A DNA stretch of 64,000 nt from Dethiobacter alkaliphilus (GTDB lineage: Bacteria > Bacillota > Dethiobacteria > DTU022 > UBA8154). The first letter of the stretch is position 1. Each line of letters begins with the position of its first letter. Shown piece by piece: positions 17,059 to 25,555 of this stretch. The stretch lies in assembly GCA_016841605.1 (NCBI GenBank), contig JAENYV010000010.1, positions 1-64,000 of the forward strand, written 5' to 3'. The position numbers and the translations under genes were made by a program. Below the pieces are notes generated by a model that ran no database searches, had not been told where the DNA came from, and saw only the letters and a list, made by a program, of their open reading frames with translations.

Positions 17059-18108
17059 TTAGCGGTAAGGATAATAAACCAAGGCGGCAAGAAAAACAAA
17101 ACCGATGATGCCGATCATGGGATAGAACGTCGCCACTATTTTAGAAAAACCCAACTGCCCGGCCAAAAAGGAACAGGCAACGACAAAGATGGTAAATAGT
17201 TTAAACCACGGGCCGTCGACAGAAACTACGCGGGAAACAAAACCGTATAGACTGCTAATTGCCGTTGTATACACTTCAGCTATCAGGATGAACGAATAAA
17301 TCAGTCTGACGAATGGAGAAACCCCACCGACAATGGCCAGCATGGGGATTTCAAAACCGGTGACTTCAGGAGCTCCGGATAGAATCGTAAGCATTATAAC
17401 AAGGGCACAAGCTCCCAACCCCAATGCCCCTAAAAAAGCTCCTTTCTTCAGTGAATGTGGTGCTGCTAAAGTACCCATGGGTGTCAGTATGGGAATAGCA
17501 AGAGTAAGGTTATAGGAGACATAAGCAAAACCGGAGAGATACCAACGAGGCAGCGTTGCGCTCTGAGGAGAAGACCAACTAAAATCCAAAGGGCCGGAAA
17601 AAAGGATATAGAGCCCAACTCCTAAAATAGCAATTATTAAAAAGGGGACCACAAAACTGATAGCATCAATTATCCTGCTCAGTCCCGATATTACTGTGAT
17701 CCCGGCCAGCGCAGCCATGATCGCCAAACCTAGAGATAGGGGTAAGCCGAACTCCTGTTCAAAAACAGCGCCTGTACCGGCAACCATAGCCACTAAAATT
17801 CCGAATAAAAAGAAAGTAATGAAAAAATTTATCAAAGGTCCAAGCCGGCGTCCAGCAATCGCATCAATAACTTGCTTGTAAGAACTGGCTCCGATACTGT
17901 GAGCAATAAGCATTACTTTTGTTCCCAAAACAGCGAAAAGATATATCGCCAGGGCCAGTCCGGCAATTCCCCACAAGCCAAAATAGCTGAAAAACTGAAG
18001 TATTTCCTGTCCTGATGCAAACCCCGCGCCAACAACAGTGCCGATATAAACCATGCCCACCTTTAAGGCTGATATCTTCTTTTTCGGCTTAATTATAATT
18101 TTCCCCAT
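17059..18108 (-). CDS. YkvI family membrane transporter
   Basis: A 349-residue integral membrane protein with about ten hydrophobic segments. It is like Bacillus YkvI, a LeuT-fold/APC-superfamily member of unknown substrate. The first helix contains the glycine-rich VYIGTVVGAGFASGQEILQF, which is the family hallmark and an unwound substrate-binding helix in this superfamily. The cytoplasmic N-terminus is basic (KPKKKI). It is transcribed in the same direction as the lipoprotein upstream, 136 bases apart. An amino acid or related substrate is likely by superfamily membership, but nothing in the sequence fixes it. Confidence 0.8.
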   Translation of the reverse strand: MGKIIIKPKKKISALKVGMVYIGTVVGAGFASGQEILQFFSYFGLWGIAGLALAIYLFAVLGTKVMLIAHSIGASSYKQVIDAIAGRRLGPLINFFITFFLFGILVAMVAGTGAVFEQEFGLPLSLGLAIMAALAGITVISGLSRIIDAISFVVPFLIIAILGVGLYILFSGPLDFSWSSPQSATLPRWYLSGFAYVSYNLTLAIPILTPMGTLAAPHSLKKGAFLGALGLGACALVIMLTILSGAPEVTGFEIPMLAIVGGVSPFVRLIYSFILIAEVYTTAISSLYGFVSRVVSVDGPWFKLFTIFVVACSFLAGQLGFSKIVATFYPMIGIIGFVFLAALVYYPYR

Positions 18109-18244
18109 ATACTATCATGTGATCGTTAAAACAGAAATATTCCAACTAGAGATTTTCATATTGGAGTAACACCGAACGACGAAATTAAAACCACAACAAC
18201 TATTTTCATCTTTAATGGTAAAAATTTAGGACAAACGCGGTCTT

Positions 18245-18790
18245 TTAGGACACAGCCATACTGATTAGCTTGAGCTGCCAGCTGCCGTTTTTATAAACCG
18301 CTTCATAGTGCGGAAATACAGCGCCCAGGTTGCCGAACCAGGATACCCCTGTGATTTTCGCCTTGTTTTCACTGTATTCATCCACATCTACCCACAGCAC
18401 TGATCCGTCCAGGGTCCCAATATGCCTTCCCCCATCGTCAAACTCAAATTTAGCATCGTCATCCATAACATCATCAAAGCTGTATACATTGGGTGACAGA
18501 CTCTCCAGCTTTTTGAGCACCTCCAGTTTGGCCCTGTCGCTTAGTCCTTCCAGAGTATCAAATTTTACCGCAACAAACCCGTCACCGCCGTTTTCCTCCC
18601 GGAAAGCCCCCTCCATTACCGCGACATACAGATCTATCCTGCGTCTTTCTTCCGCGTCGATTTCCTGCCCTGTCCCAGTCGTTTCATCTTCAACCATAGG
18701 CTCATTTGGCTGCGGATTGCATCCAATAACCAAGGAGACAATGACAGTAGTTATTAATAGTATCAAAAACATCTTCTTCATTTTCCCCAT
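18245..18790 (-). CDS. Predicted lipoprotein, unknown function
   Basis: A 181-residue exported lipoprotein. The signal peptide MGKMKKMFLILLITTVIVSL ends in the lipobox VIGC, so the mature protein would be anchored at the outer face of the membrane. A flexible, acidic stretch (EPMVEDETTGTGQE) follows, then a compact domain with SFDDVMDDDAKFEFDDGGR and a W/Y-rich end. ATG at 18790 has AAAGGAG about eight bases upstream; an upstream ATG at 18841 would run through that site and is rejected. The gene starts only 16 bases from the oppositely oriented gene at 18806, leaving little room for two promoters. I recognise no family beyond the lipoprotein signals. Confidence 0.7.
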   Translation of the reverse strand: MGKMKKMFLILLITTVIVSLVIGCNPQPNEPMVEDETTGTGQEIDAEERRRIDLYVAVMEGAFREENGGDGFVAVKFDTLEGLSDRAKLEVLKKLESLSPNVYSFDDVMDDDAKFEFDDGGRHIGTLDGSVLWVDVDEYSENKAKITGVSWFGNLGAVFPHYEAVYKNGSWQLKLISMAVS

Positions 18791-18805
18791 CCCCCTACTC
18801 CTTTT

Positions 18806-19129
18806 ATGAGCTGCTACATGGAGCGTGAGCAGATTACACAAGTCCAGGCTTTGGAGGATTATAAGCTGGAGGTGGCGCTGGACAACGGCAGCAGCGTCAC
18901 GCTGAATTTAAAACCGAAGCTCCATATGCTCCGCCCGCTGGATACGTCGGGTGTACGCCATCTGAAGATCAATAATTTTAGCAACGACATGTTTTATGCC
19001 CACAAAAAAGATATCGGGGCAGAAGAAATATGCAACGCCAGGGCCTACCTCATCTACCAGGACGGCAACGGCAATATGGTAACTGTCTACAGCGAAAACA
19101 CCGTAAGCCAAACTATGGGAGGTGAGTGA
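18806..19129 (+). CDS. DUF2442-like small protein
   Basis: A 107-residue protein (or 103 from the ATG at 18818). The pattern ITQVQALEDYKLEVALDNGS, then VTLNLKPKLHMLRPLD, resembles DUF2442-type proteins, which convert an N-terminal beta hairpin into a short helical end. The later part (NARAYLIYQDGNGNMVTVYS) is beta-rich. No clear ribosome binding site precedes either start, so the beginning may be truncated. The stop lies one base before the next start at 19131, so it is co-transcribed with a short peptide gene that resembles a RiPP precursor. Its role there is unknown. Confidence 0.5.
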   Translation: MSCYMEREQITQVQALEDYKLEVALDNGSSVTLNLKPKLHMLRPLDTSGVRHLKINNFSNDMFYAHKKDIGAEEICNARAYLIYQDGNGNMVTVYSENTVSQTMGGE

Positions 19130-19130
19130 C

Positions 19131-19223
19131 ATGAAAAAAGTCTATGAAAAACCGGAAATCGAAATCACGGAATTTGAGCTTGAGGACACCATTACCAGCA
19201 GCGGAGCGGAAATCCTAGAGTGA
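19131..19223 (+). CDS. Short RiPP-precursor-like peptide, probably frame-disrupted
   Basis: A 30-residue frame, MKKVYEKPEIEITEFELEDT then ITSSGAEILE, with GGGAGG seven to nine bases before the ATG. The start K-x-Y-x-KPEIE followed by an acidic leader and ITSSG is the pattern of short clostridial peptides encoded beside PqqD-type proteins. After its stop, another frame (19223-19390) continues with a Gly/Ser/Asp-rich tail ending DGGETIDV. This suggests that the original gene was longer and has been shifted, possibly by the hairpin-bearing insertion at 19241-19269. No maturase is adjacent. Confidence 0.5.
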   Translation: MKKVYEKPEIEITEFELEDTITSSGAEILE

Positions 19224-19542
19224 TCCTTGCAAGCGCAAAACAGGCGGGCGGAAATCATCTGCCCGCCTGCCATGATGGTGGCGGCTCCGACGATTCAGGC
19301 AGTAATAGTGGTTCGGGCGATACGGATGAGCCGGATAATCCCGGCAGCGGCGATCCGGAACCTGACGGCGGAGAGACTATTGACGTTTAGATATTATATC
19401 TCTGGAAATTGCTCGAAAAAAAACCCTCCGAAGAAGCTTTGTTGACAGCCATGCTGGATGCCTATGAAATTGATGAACTTACTGCCAGGGCCGATTAACT
19501 GAATTTATAGAAAAAATGAATAGTGCGGGTTTACTTGCCTAA
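19223..19542 (+). pseudogene. Precursor tail plus PqqD-family remnant
   Basis: Bases 19223-19390 encode, in one frame, a tail rich in Gly, Ser and Asp (GGGSDDSGSNSGSGDTDEP) that fits the missing C-terminus of the short peptide. From 19391 another frame reads ILYLWKLLEKKPSEEALLTA and then MLDAYEIDELTARAD with a premature TAA. A further shift gives TEFIEKMNSAGLLA and TAA at 19540-19542. The W-x-LLE, EEALLTAMLDAY and GLL features are those of the C-terminal helices of PqqD-type RiPP recognition elements. The N-terminal beta-wing, which binds leader peptides, is deleted. An inverted repeat CAGGCGGGC/GCCCGCCTG lies at 19241-19249/19261-19269. Confidence 0.6.
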
Positions 19543-19651
19543 GAGAATCTTCTTGGCAGAAGTATGTTCAGCTATTTCTTTAATGGAAAGTTAGGTCATA
19601 AAAGATGCAAAGCAAAAATAGGTAAAAATCGTATAAATGCCGGCCGATATT

Positions 19652-20677
19652 TTACGCGATAATTTTGATCCAGCCTTTGGGAGCTTCGATTTGTCCCATC
19701 TGGATGCCGGTCAGCGTATCATATAGCTTCTTAATAACAGTGCCCATGCCGTTAAAACTGTTCGGCATGCAGATTTCCCTGCCATGATCCACAATTTTCC
19801 CTACCGGTGAAATAACGGCTGCTGTTCCGCAGAGGCCGCACTCTGTAAAATCACTCACTTCACTGAAATACACCTCTCGCTCTTCCACGGTAAAGCCAAG
19901 GTATTCTTTTGCGATATGTAACAGAGAACGACGCGTGATGGAGGGCAGGATACTATCGGATTTCGGCGTCACAATTTTATTGTCTTTGGTAACAAAAATA
20001 AAATTTGCGCCTCCGGTTTCTTCCACCATGGTGCGAGTGGCCGCATCCAGAAACATGTTTTCGTCATAGCCGTTCCTGTGTGCTGTCACAATAGCGCGGA
20101 GGCTCATCGCATAATTCAGACCGGCTTTGATGTCTCCGGTTCCTCTCGGAGCTGCACGGTCAAAATCACTGACGCAGAGGTTCAGCGCACGAACGCCGCC
20201 TTTAAAATATGGGCCTACCGGTGTAGTCAAAATTCGAAATTGGTACTCCTTAGACGGTGCAACGCCGATAACCGGTCCGCTGCCAAACATATAAGGACGA
20301 ATATAAAGCGTAGCTCCGGTGCCATAGGGCGGAACATACGCTGCGTTTGCACGAACCGTCTCCACAACGGCATCCACAAACTTTTCTTTTGGAAATACCG
20401 GCATTTCCAACCTTTTTGCGCTTGACTCCATACGCTCCGCATTCATATCGGGGCGAAATGCCACGATATGACCATCTTCCGTTGTGTAGGCTTTCAGCCC
20501 TTCAAAGCAAGATTGAGAGTAATGCAGGACACCTGCACATTCACTGATCGTCACCTTGTCGTCGTCGGTCAGATCCCCCGCGTCCCATTCGCCATTCCGA
20601 TAATTAGCCACATACCGTTTGTCGGTTTTCCTGTAGCTAAAATCAAGATTTGCCCAATCCAAATCTTTTTTTACCAT
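19652..20677 (-). CDS. ilvE: Branched-chain amino acid aminotransferase
   Basis: A 341-residue fold-type IV PLP aminotransferase. It interconverts leucine, isoleucine and valine with their 2-oxo acids, using glutamate. The N-terminal SYRKTDKRY and SQSCFEGLKAY are typical of the longer BCAT type (eukaryotic-like and many bacterial IlvE). RGTGDIKAGLNYAMSLRA holds the PLP-binding lysine, and FVTKDNKIVTPKSDSILPSI the cofactor phosphate region. ATG at 20677 is preferred to a GTG three codons earlier because GAGGG is seven to eight bases upstream. The gene stands alone; no leucine or isoleucine biosynthesis genes adjoin it. I found no T-box in its upstream region. Confidence 0.93.
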   Translation of the reverse strand: MVKKDLDWANLDFSYRKTDKRYVANYRNGEWDAGDLTDDDKVTISECAGVLHYSQSCFEGLKAYTTEDGHIVAFRPDMNAERMESSAKRLEMPVFPKEKFVDAVVETVRANAAYVPPYGTGATLYIRPYMFGSGPVIGVAPSKEYQFRILTTPVGPYFKGGVRALNLCVSDFDRAAPRGTGDIKAGLNYAMSLRAIVTAHRNGYDENMFLDAATRTMVEETGGANFIFVTKDNKIVTPKSDSILPSITRRSLLHIAKEYLGFTVEEREVYFSEVSDFTECGLCGTAAVISPVGKIVDHGREICMPNSFNGMGTVIKKLYDTLTGIQMGQIEAPKGWIKIIA

Positions 20678-21279
20678 AATAAACACCCTCTTTTATAAAG
20701 TAAAAGGATACACGTAAAGGGACCCTGAACCACGGGGGAGCAAATTCCTTTACTTGCTTTCTGATTTCCCCTCTGCTATTTCAACAATTTGAAAACCAAG
20801 AAAATTCCCAAGTATATGAGATAGATATATTTCCCTTTTAAAACATTTGTATCAACAATATATGCTCTTATGACATTATAAGTCCCGAACAATCTTTTTT
20901 GTGATTACCATAAATAACTACTATCTGATTCACTTTATAAACCTTATACGAAACTGTATAATTTGTATTTTATCAGATAAATACAAAGAAGTCTATTCCT
21001 GCAACAATTGATTTCTTTGGACAAAATTTTTGGCGGAGAGTAAGGGATCCGAGGCCTTGAACGTACCAGTAATATCCACTTCGTCAGGCTGTAAATCTTT
21101 ATTGGTTTAATTTTGTCCGGCTTCCAAGCCACTGGTTTTAACGGATCAATAATTTGCAGTCCGACCATGGAATCAGTTGATTCTAATCAACCTGTTTTTT
21201 TTACCAGGGGCGACATTTTCTCAGAAATATTTCAAGGTGAAATTATCACAGTATGAACACACGCATTTCCGGAACTCTC
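20678..21279. other. Gene-poor intergenic region between ilvE and arsR
   Basis: About 600 bases with no supported gene. A 7-bp inverted pair (20714-20720/20748-20754) lies close to ilvE, and a possible -10 box on the minus strand lies near 20878-20884. A minus-strand frame at 20944-21168 has no recognisable protein features. Confidence 0.4.
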
Positions 21280-21338
21280 TTGACAAAACAACGAAATATA
21301 CTATAATAGAATCATCATATATTGTAAAAACAATATAT
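21280..21338 (+). promoter_or_regulatory. Promoter and operator of the arsR-flavoprotein pair
   Basis: TTGACA (21280-21285) and TATAAT (21302-21307), spaced by 16, form a near-consensus promoter. Just downstream, ATATATTG (21317-21324) and CAATATAT (21331-21338) form a perfect 8-bp inverted repeat with a 6-base centre. Its place at the transcription start fits an ArsR-type repressor operator. Confidence 0.75.
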
Positions 21339-21422
21339 ATTAATATTACGATTATTTGCCTTGACCACAGTGTTCCGGCATTTCAGTCTAATTAACGTGA
21401 GGGAAACGTGAGGGAAAACGGT

Positions 21423-21746
21423 ATGGATCTTTATCGAACAAATCCAAACTTATTTATAGAAAAGGCAAATATCTTGAAAGCCCTGGCCCATCCGCAGAGA
21501 CTATGTATCGTCAAAATGCTGTGTATAAAGGATCAAGTAACAGTAACAGATATGCAGGAATGCCTTGAAGAAGCACAATCTACAGTTTCACAGCATATTT
21601 CAAGGTTAAAGTCCGCGGGGATCATCGCCGGCAGAAGAGAAGGCACAAAAATTTTTTATTCGATTCGCGATGTCAAAACACGTGAGCTAATTCGGGCCTT
21701 GATTAATGATATTTTTTTTACGGAGACGGCGAATGACATAATGTAA
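21423..21746 (+). CDS. ArsR family winged-helix repressor
   Basis: A 107-residue regulator. The winged helix reads KALAHPQRLCIVKMLC, then VTVTDMQECLEEAQSTVSQH (recognition helix) and a wing at AGRREGTKIFYSI. Cysteines occur in LCIVKMLCIK and in QECLEEA; the ELCVCDL metal-binding motif of classical ArsR is replaced by QVTVTDM, so metal sensing through that site is unlikely. Sensing of sulfur or redox species through the other cysteines is possible. ATG at 21423 follows GAGGG; an earlier GTG at 21408 has a poorly spaced site. It lies 94 bases before the flavoprotein gene and probably controls it through the operator at 21317-21338. Confidence 0.87.
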   Translation: MDLYRTNPNLFIEKANILKALAHPQRLCIVKMLCIKDQVTVTDMQECLEEAQSTVSQHISRLKSAGIIAGRREGTKIFYSIRDVKTRELIRALINDIFFTETANDIM

Positions 21747-21840
21747 CAGCAAAACAATCAAATTCAAACAAAGGTCTTCAGTCATGATTCCGGCCCGGGT
21801 TTATCAATGGGACCTAAACTAACTGCAAAGGGAGAAAAAG

Positions 21841-23220
21841 ATGATGAGAAAGACAGATCTGTTGGTTATTGGCGGGAGCGCCGGAGGGATACTGAGTGCA
21901 ACAACGGCAAGAAAGGCCTATGGCAATAATTTTGATATTACTTTGATTCGCGACACCGAAGCAGTAATAGTACCTTGCGGCATTCCTTATATTTATGGGA
22001 CTCTGCATGATACAAATAAAAACATCATTCCCGATGCCATTCTCGTCGATGCGAATATTAATTTAATCATCGATCAGGTCCTTCAAATCAATAAGGAAGA
22101 AAAAACGGTCATAACAAAAGGTAACGAAGTCATCAGTTACAAAAAGTTGATTTTGGCAACAGGATCACTCCCTATTATACCTACGTTCATCCCCGGATAC
22201 GACTTGGAGAATGTGTTCGCTATCCTTAAAGATAAGGATTATCTGCACACCATTCTTGAGAAGACGCAGAGCGCAAAAAACGTAGCAGTAATTGGCGGAG
22301 GCTTTATCGGAGTTGAATTTGCCGAGCAGATTCAACAATTGGGAAAAAATGTTGCCCTAATCGAGATGGCTGATGCCTGTTTATGGCAAGCATTTGATAA
22401 GAACTTTTCTGATGACATTGAAACTTTGCTTAAGAAAAACGGCATTCAGGTAATGACCTCCACGAAGGTTAAGAAATTTATCGGACAAAAGGCTGTTGAA
22501 GCTGTTGAATTGGAAAACGGCCGAACAATTCCGGCGGATCTGGTAATCTTGGGCCTCGGCGTCAAGCCGAACGGCAAGCTGGCTAAAGAGGCAGGGATAG
22601 AAGTAAACAGCAGAGGCGCCATAAGGGTTGACCAGTATACAAGAACCAGCGATTCCAATATTTTTGCAGTCGGAGACTGCGCTGAAAAGAACTGCTTTTT
22701 CACCGGCAAGGATGTTCCTGTTCTGCTTGCCTCTACGGCAGCGATGGAAGCAAAGATAGCAGGCTGCAACGCGTTTCACTTGCGTTTGGTTCGTGCAAAC
22801 AAAGGAACCATCAGTGCATTCTCCACCAAAATTTTTGGAAGAACTTATGCAGCTGCAGGTATCACCGAATCCCGGGCTAGACAGGAAGAATTCAGCATTA
22901 TGGTAGGCGAATTCTCCACCATGGACCGGCACCCCGGCTCATTGCCCGGCGCACAAAAGGTTAATATTAAATTGATTTTTTCTAATTGCTCGGGTATTAT
23001 TCTAGGTGCACAAATCTCCGGTGGAGATACAGCTGCCGAGATGATCAACATATTGAGTCTTGCCATTCAAAAGGGAATTACGGCCACAGAACTCAACACG
23101 TTCCAGGTGGCAACCCATCCGCTGGTTTCTGCGTCACCGATTGCGTACCCGATCAATGCAGCTGCTATGAATGCCATCGCAGATAATTGCCAACGCATGA
23201 ATGAAGACTTGAAAATTTAA
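21841..23220 (+). CDS. CoA-disulfide/persulfide reductase-like FAD oxidoreductase
   Basis: A 459-residue pyridine nucleotide-disulfide oxidoreductase of the NADH oxidase/CoA-disulfide reductase/Npsr group. The FAD-binding Rossmann motif is IGGSAGGILSA (10-20), and the single redox cysteine is C46 in VPCGIPY, equivalent to the Cys43/44 of CoA-disulfide reductase. The NAD(P)H Rossmann motif is VAVIGGGFIGVEFAEQ, and the second FAD motif is IFAVGDCAE. It is expected to reduce CoA disulfide, persulfide or polysulfide, or oxygen. It probably pairs with the ArsR gene upstream. There is no rhodanese domain. A strong terminator follows. Confidence 0.88.
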   Translation: MMRKTDLLVIGGSAGGILSATTARKAYGNNFDITLIRDTEAVIVPCGIPYIYGTLHDTNKNIIPDAILVDANINLIIDQVLQINKEEKTVITKGNEVISYKKLILATGSLPIIPTFIPGYDLENVFAILKDKDYLHTILEKTQSAKNVAVIGGGFIGVEFAEQIQQLGKNVALIEMADACLWQAFDKNFSDDIETLLKKNGIQVMTSTKVKKFIGQKAVEAVELENGRTIPADLVILGLGVKPNGKLAKEAGIEVNSRGAIRVDQYTRTSDSNIFAVGDCAEKNCFFTGKDVPVLLASTAAMEAKIAGCNAFHLRLVRANKGTISAFSTKIFGRTYAAAGITESRARQEEFSIMVGEFSTMDRHPGSLPGAQKVNIKLIFSNCSGIILGAQISGGDTAAEMINILSLAIQKGITATELNTFQVATHPLVSASPIAYPINAAAMNAIADNCQRMNEDLKI

Positions 23221-23242
23221 TCCATTTTCTGCAGATAAAATG

Positions 23243-23288
23243 ACCGATCTGTTTCAGTAATAGACTTGGAGCAGATCGGTTTATTTTT
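23243..23288 (+). terminator. Terminator after the flavoprotein gene
   Basis: ACCGATCTG (23243-23251) pairs with CAGATCGGT (23272-23280), followed by a T-rich run. Confidence 0.85.
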
Positions 23289-23402
23289 ATAACCCCCTTA
23301 CCACGGACGCCGCTTCCGTTGCGGGAAACCGTTATCTTTTAATCGCTTCGCTTACTCCTCAAGTGTGATTTCTTACATTATAGATGGATTGTAATCAAAA
23401 AA

Positions 23403-23462
23403 CCACCCCAGGAACATTTTGCAGAAGTTTAGCAAAATGTCCTGGGGTGGAATCTTTTTTTT
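23403..23462. terminator. Strong 19-bp hairpin, likely bidirectional terminator
   Basis: 23403-23422 pairs with 23432-23450 over 19 pairs with one bulged A. It is followed by TTTTTT and preceded by an A-run. It stands alone in the 360-base gap between the flavoprotein and sigma genes, after another terminator, so it isolates the sigma operon. Confidence 0.8.
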
Positions 23463-23602
23463 CAATAAATTTTTAAAAATACGGCCGGCCTTAGAGAGAT
23501 TAAATAAAAAATTACACCATTACCTAAATTTACTATATAACAAAAAGTTTTAAGAGAAATGGTCAAGAAAGAACGTAGTATAATATGGAAGGAGGTGAAC
23601 GA

Positions 23603-24148
23603 ATGGACTATTCAGAAAATGAGCTCATTTCCGCAATAAAAAAGCGAAATTTAAACGCTTATGGCTTTTTAATCAAAGAATATGCAAAACCTGTTTATTA
23701 CTTGACCTATAATATTCTAAACATCGGCAATAGTAAAGAGGACATAGAAGAGTGCGTATCCGATGTTTTATTAGAGGTCTGGCTGAAAATTAACGAATTT
23801 AACAGCGAGAGAAGCAATTTTAAAACGTGGATTTTAACCCTAACAAAATATAAAGCCCTTACTTATAAGCGCAAACTTAAAAAAAATTATGTTGAAAACA
23901 TTGATGATTACCAGGTTGAGGAGCCTGATAACGTGGAAAAACAGATCATCGACAGGGAAACGCAAAAAAAACTGTTGGAGATAATCAATAGCTTTAATAA
24001 AACGGACAAGGAGCTCTTTATCCGCAGGTATTTTTATAACGAGAAAATTGGTGACATCATGCAATCTTTGGGGTTGAGCCGTTCCGCGGTAGACAACAGG
24101 CTTCTAAGAGGTAGAAAGATAATCAAGGAGGTTTTATCCTTTGACTGA
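23603..24148 (+). CDS. ECF-type RNA polymerase sigma factor
   Basis: A 181-residue sigma-70 family protein of the extracytoplasmic-function type. Region 2 covers about residues 5-75 (AYGFLIKEYAKPVYYLTYNI, then DIEECVSDVLLEVW and FKTWILTLTKYKA). Region 4 covers about 120-180 and includes a helix-turn-helix (IGDIMQSLGLSRSAVDNRLL). ATG at 23603 is right because AAGGAGGTG lies just before it; an ATG at 23585 would include that site. The stop overlaps the start of the DUF4179 gene by eight bases, as sigma/anti-sigma pairs usually do. Confidence 0.92.
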   Translation: MDYSENELISAIKKRNLNAYGFLIKEYAKPVYYLTYNILNIGNSKEDIEECVSDVLLEVWLKINEFNSERSNFKTWILTLTKYKALTYKRKLKKNYVENIDDYQVEEPDNVEKQIIDRETQKKLLEIINSFNKTDKELFIRRYFYNEKIGDIMQSLGLSRSAVDNRLLRGRKIIKEVLSFD

Positions 24149-25460
24149 AGAAAAGCAGATTCAAGCATTAATGCAAAATCTTGATAATGACTTGTTGACC
24201 AGGGAACTGGATGATTTAATGAGCGATATGGATATTAATTTGGATTCTATTACCCAAAAATCTTTTACTAAGCTGAAGAAGGAGCGGTTAAAAATGAAAA
24301 GGAAAAGAATTTATCCCCTTGTGGCAGCGTCTTTAATTGCCGTTGTTGGTATATCCAGCGTATATGCCTCCGATATTTCAAATTTTGTCAAATCTTTTTT
24401 CAACCAAACAGAAATTTACTCAACTGTTGCGGAGGGAAGCGCCTTCTATTTGGAATCTCCTCTACAATTGGATGAGGATAGCAAGTTGGAGAACGTTATT
24501 TTTACAGAGGACAGTCTGGAGATGAATTTAACTCTTCCTTTAACAGAAGACAAGCTTCCTGAAATAACAGTTACTACGGCAAACGGCGCTCTCTATAAAC
24601 CGGGAGGTTACGGTTACGATAATGATTGTCTGCTTCTCAGCTTTTGGAATGAAGCGGAGCAAAATTACGCATTCTCACCAACAAAAGAATTGGAATTGAT
24701 GATTGGAGAAAAAAGTTATAGTATTCACTTGGCGGAAGGAGCGCCTGTAGTTGCTAGCGGCGAGATTAACCCTGCCGAACAGACGAATATTGATGGGGTA
24801 AACGTTGGTTACAAAAAAACTGACAAGGGATTACAGATTTTAACAAGTTTTTCCGATGAAGACTTGAAGTTGGTAAATATTGGCGAGCCGACACAAAAAA
24901 CTGTAACAGATACGTTCAAAAATGAAAATGGCATTATAAGCAGCGGAACCTCGGCAATGACCAATCCCCTTCTTGGTTATGACAATGAAAAGAACGTTTA
25001 TACTTACAACAAGGTTAAAAATGCTGTTGGCAGGCCTGTCACCCAGTTTGAGTCCCAGGCTCCTGCCGACCAGGAAATTGAATTAAAAATACCAAGTCTG
25101 ATTGTTGGTTATGAAAAGGACTTTGCCAATTTTAATGTGGCAATTCCGGAGCTGAATAAAGAAAAAAGAATCGACCGGGAAATTGACCTGAAATTGCAAA
25201 AAATCGTCTTGCAAAGCATTAAGAGAACCTCCGCAACAACAGCCGAATTAAAATTCGGTTTGAATACGGGAGACGCAGCTGAGGTTGCTGTCAGGGATGC
25301 CATTCTTTACAGTAAAGATGTGCAAAGCGGCGACAGCGTTTGGCAAGGTGACGTTTGCACAATGCATATCAGTTTTGACGAAAATTTAGAAAATGCGGAG
25401 CTTAACGTAAGTTGGCCGCACTTTGTGGTAAACGGTGATTGGACTCTTAGAATTAAATAA
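24141..25460 (+). CDS. DUF4179 domain protein, likely membrane-anchored anti-sigma factor
   Basis: A 439-residue protein with a cytoplasmic N-terminal part (about 1-55), one transmembrane segment (YPLVAASLIAVVGISSVYAS) and a large extracellular DUF4179-type beta-rich region. The N-terminal part is expected to bind and hold the ECF sigma factor encoded just upstream. The start codon is TTG at 24141, eight bases after AAGGAGG (24125-24131), and overlaps the sigma gene. The extracellular part may sense envelope or surface conditions. No zinc-binding anti-sigma motif (HxxxCxxC) is seen. Confidence 0.8.
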   Translation: MTEEKQIQALMQNLDNDLLTRELDDLMSDMDINLDSITQKSFTKLKKERLKMKRKRIYPLVAASLIAVVGISSVYASDISNFVKSFFNQTEIYSTVAEGSAFYLESPLQLDEDSKLENVIFTEDSLEMNLTLPLTEDKLPEITVTTANGALYKPGGYGYDNDCLLLSFWNEAEQNYAFSPTKELELMIGEKSYSIHLAEGAPVVASGEINPAEQTNIDGVNVGYKKTDKGLQILTSFSDEDLKLVNIGEPTQKTVTDTFKNENGIISSGTSAMTNPLLGYDNEKNVYTYNKVKNAVGRPVTQFESQAPADQEIELKIPSLIVGYEKDFANFNVAIPELNKEKRIDREIDLKLQKIVLQSIKRTSATTAELKFGLNTGDAAEVAVRDAILYSKDVQSGDSVWQGDVCTMHISFDENLENAELNVSWPHFVVNGDWTLRIK

Positions 25461-25481
25461 TATAAAACAGATATAAAATAA

Positions 25482-25525
25482 GCCGGGTGTCCTTCCTGAG
25501 AGATGAACAAGGAAAGATACCCGGC
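25482..25525. terminator. Shared terminator between convergent genes
   Basis: GCCGGGTGTCCTTCC (25482-25496) pairs, with small mismatches, with 25511-25525 (GGAAAGATACCCGGC). It lies between the plus-strand DUF4179 gene and the minus-strand collagen-like gene. Confidence 0.65.
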
Positions 25526-25555
25526 AACATTGATACTAATTTGTCATTATCAGTA

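Noticed and set aside
20690-20940. Possible T-box riboswitch upstream of ilvE
   Set aside because: GTGGTTCAGGGTCCC on the minus strand recalls a T-box motif, but the conserved antiterminator bulge, the AGTA box and a following terminator with T-run are absent.
20944-21168. Minus-strand frame of 74 codons between ilvE and arsR
   Set aside because: No ribosome binding site, no conserved motif and unusual composition; left as intergenic.
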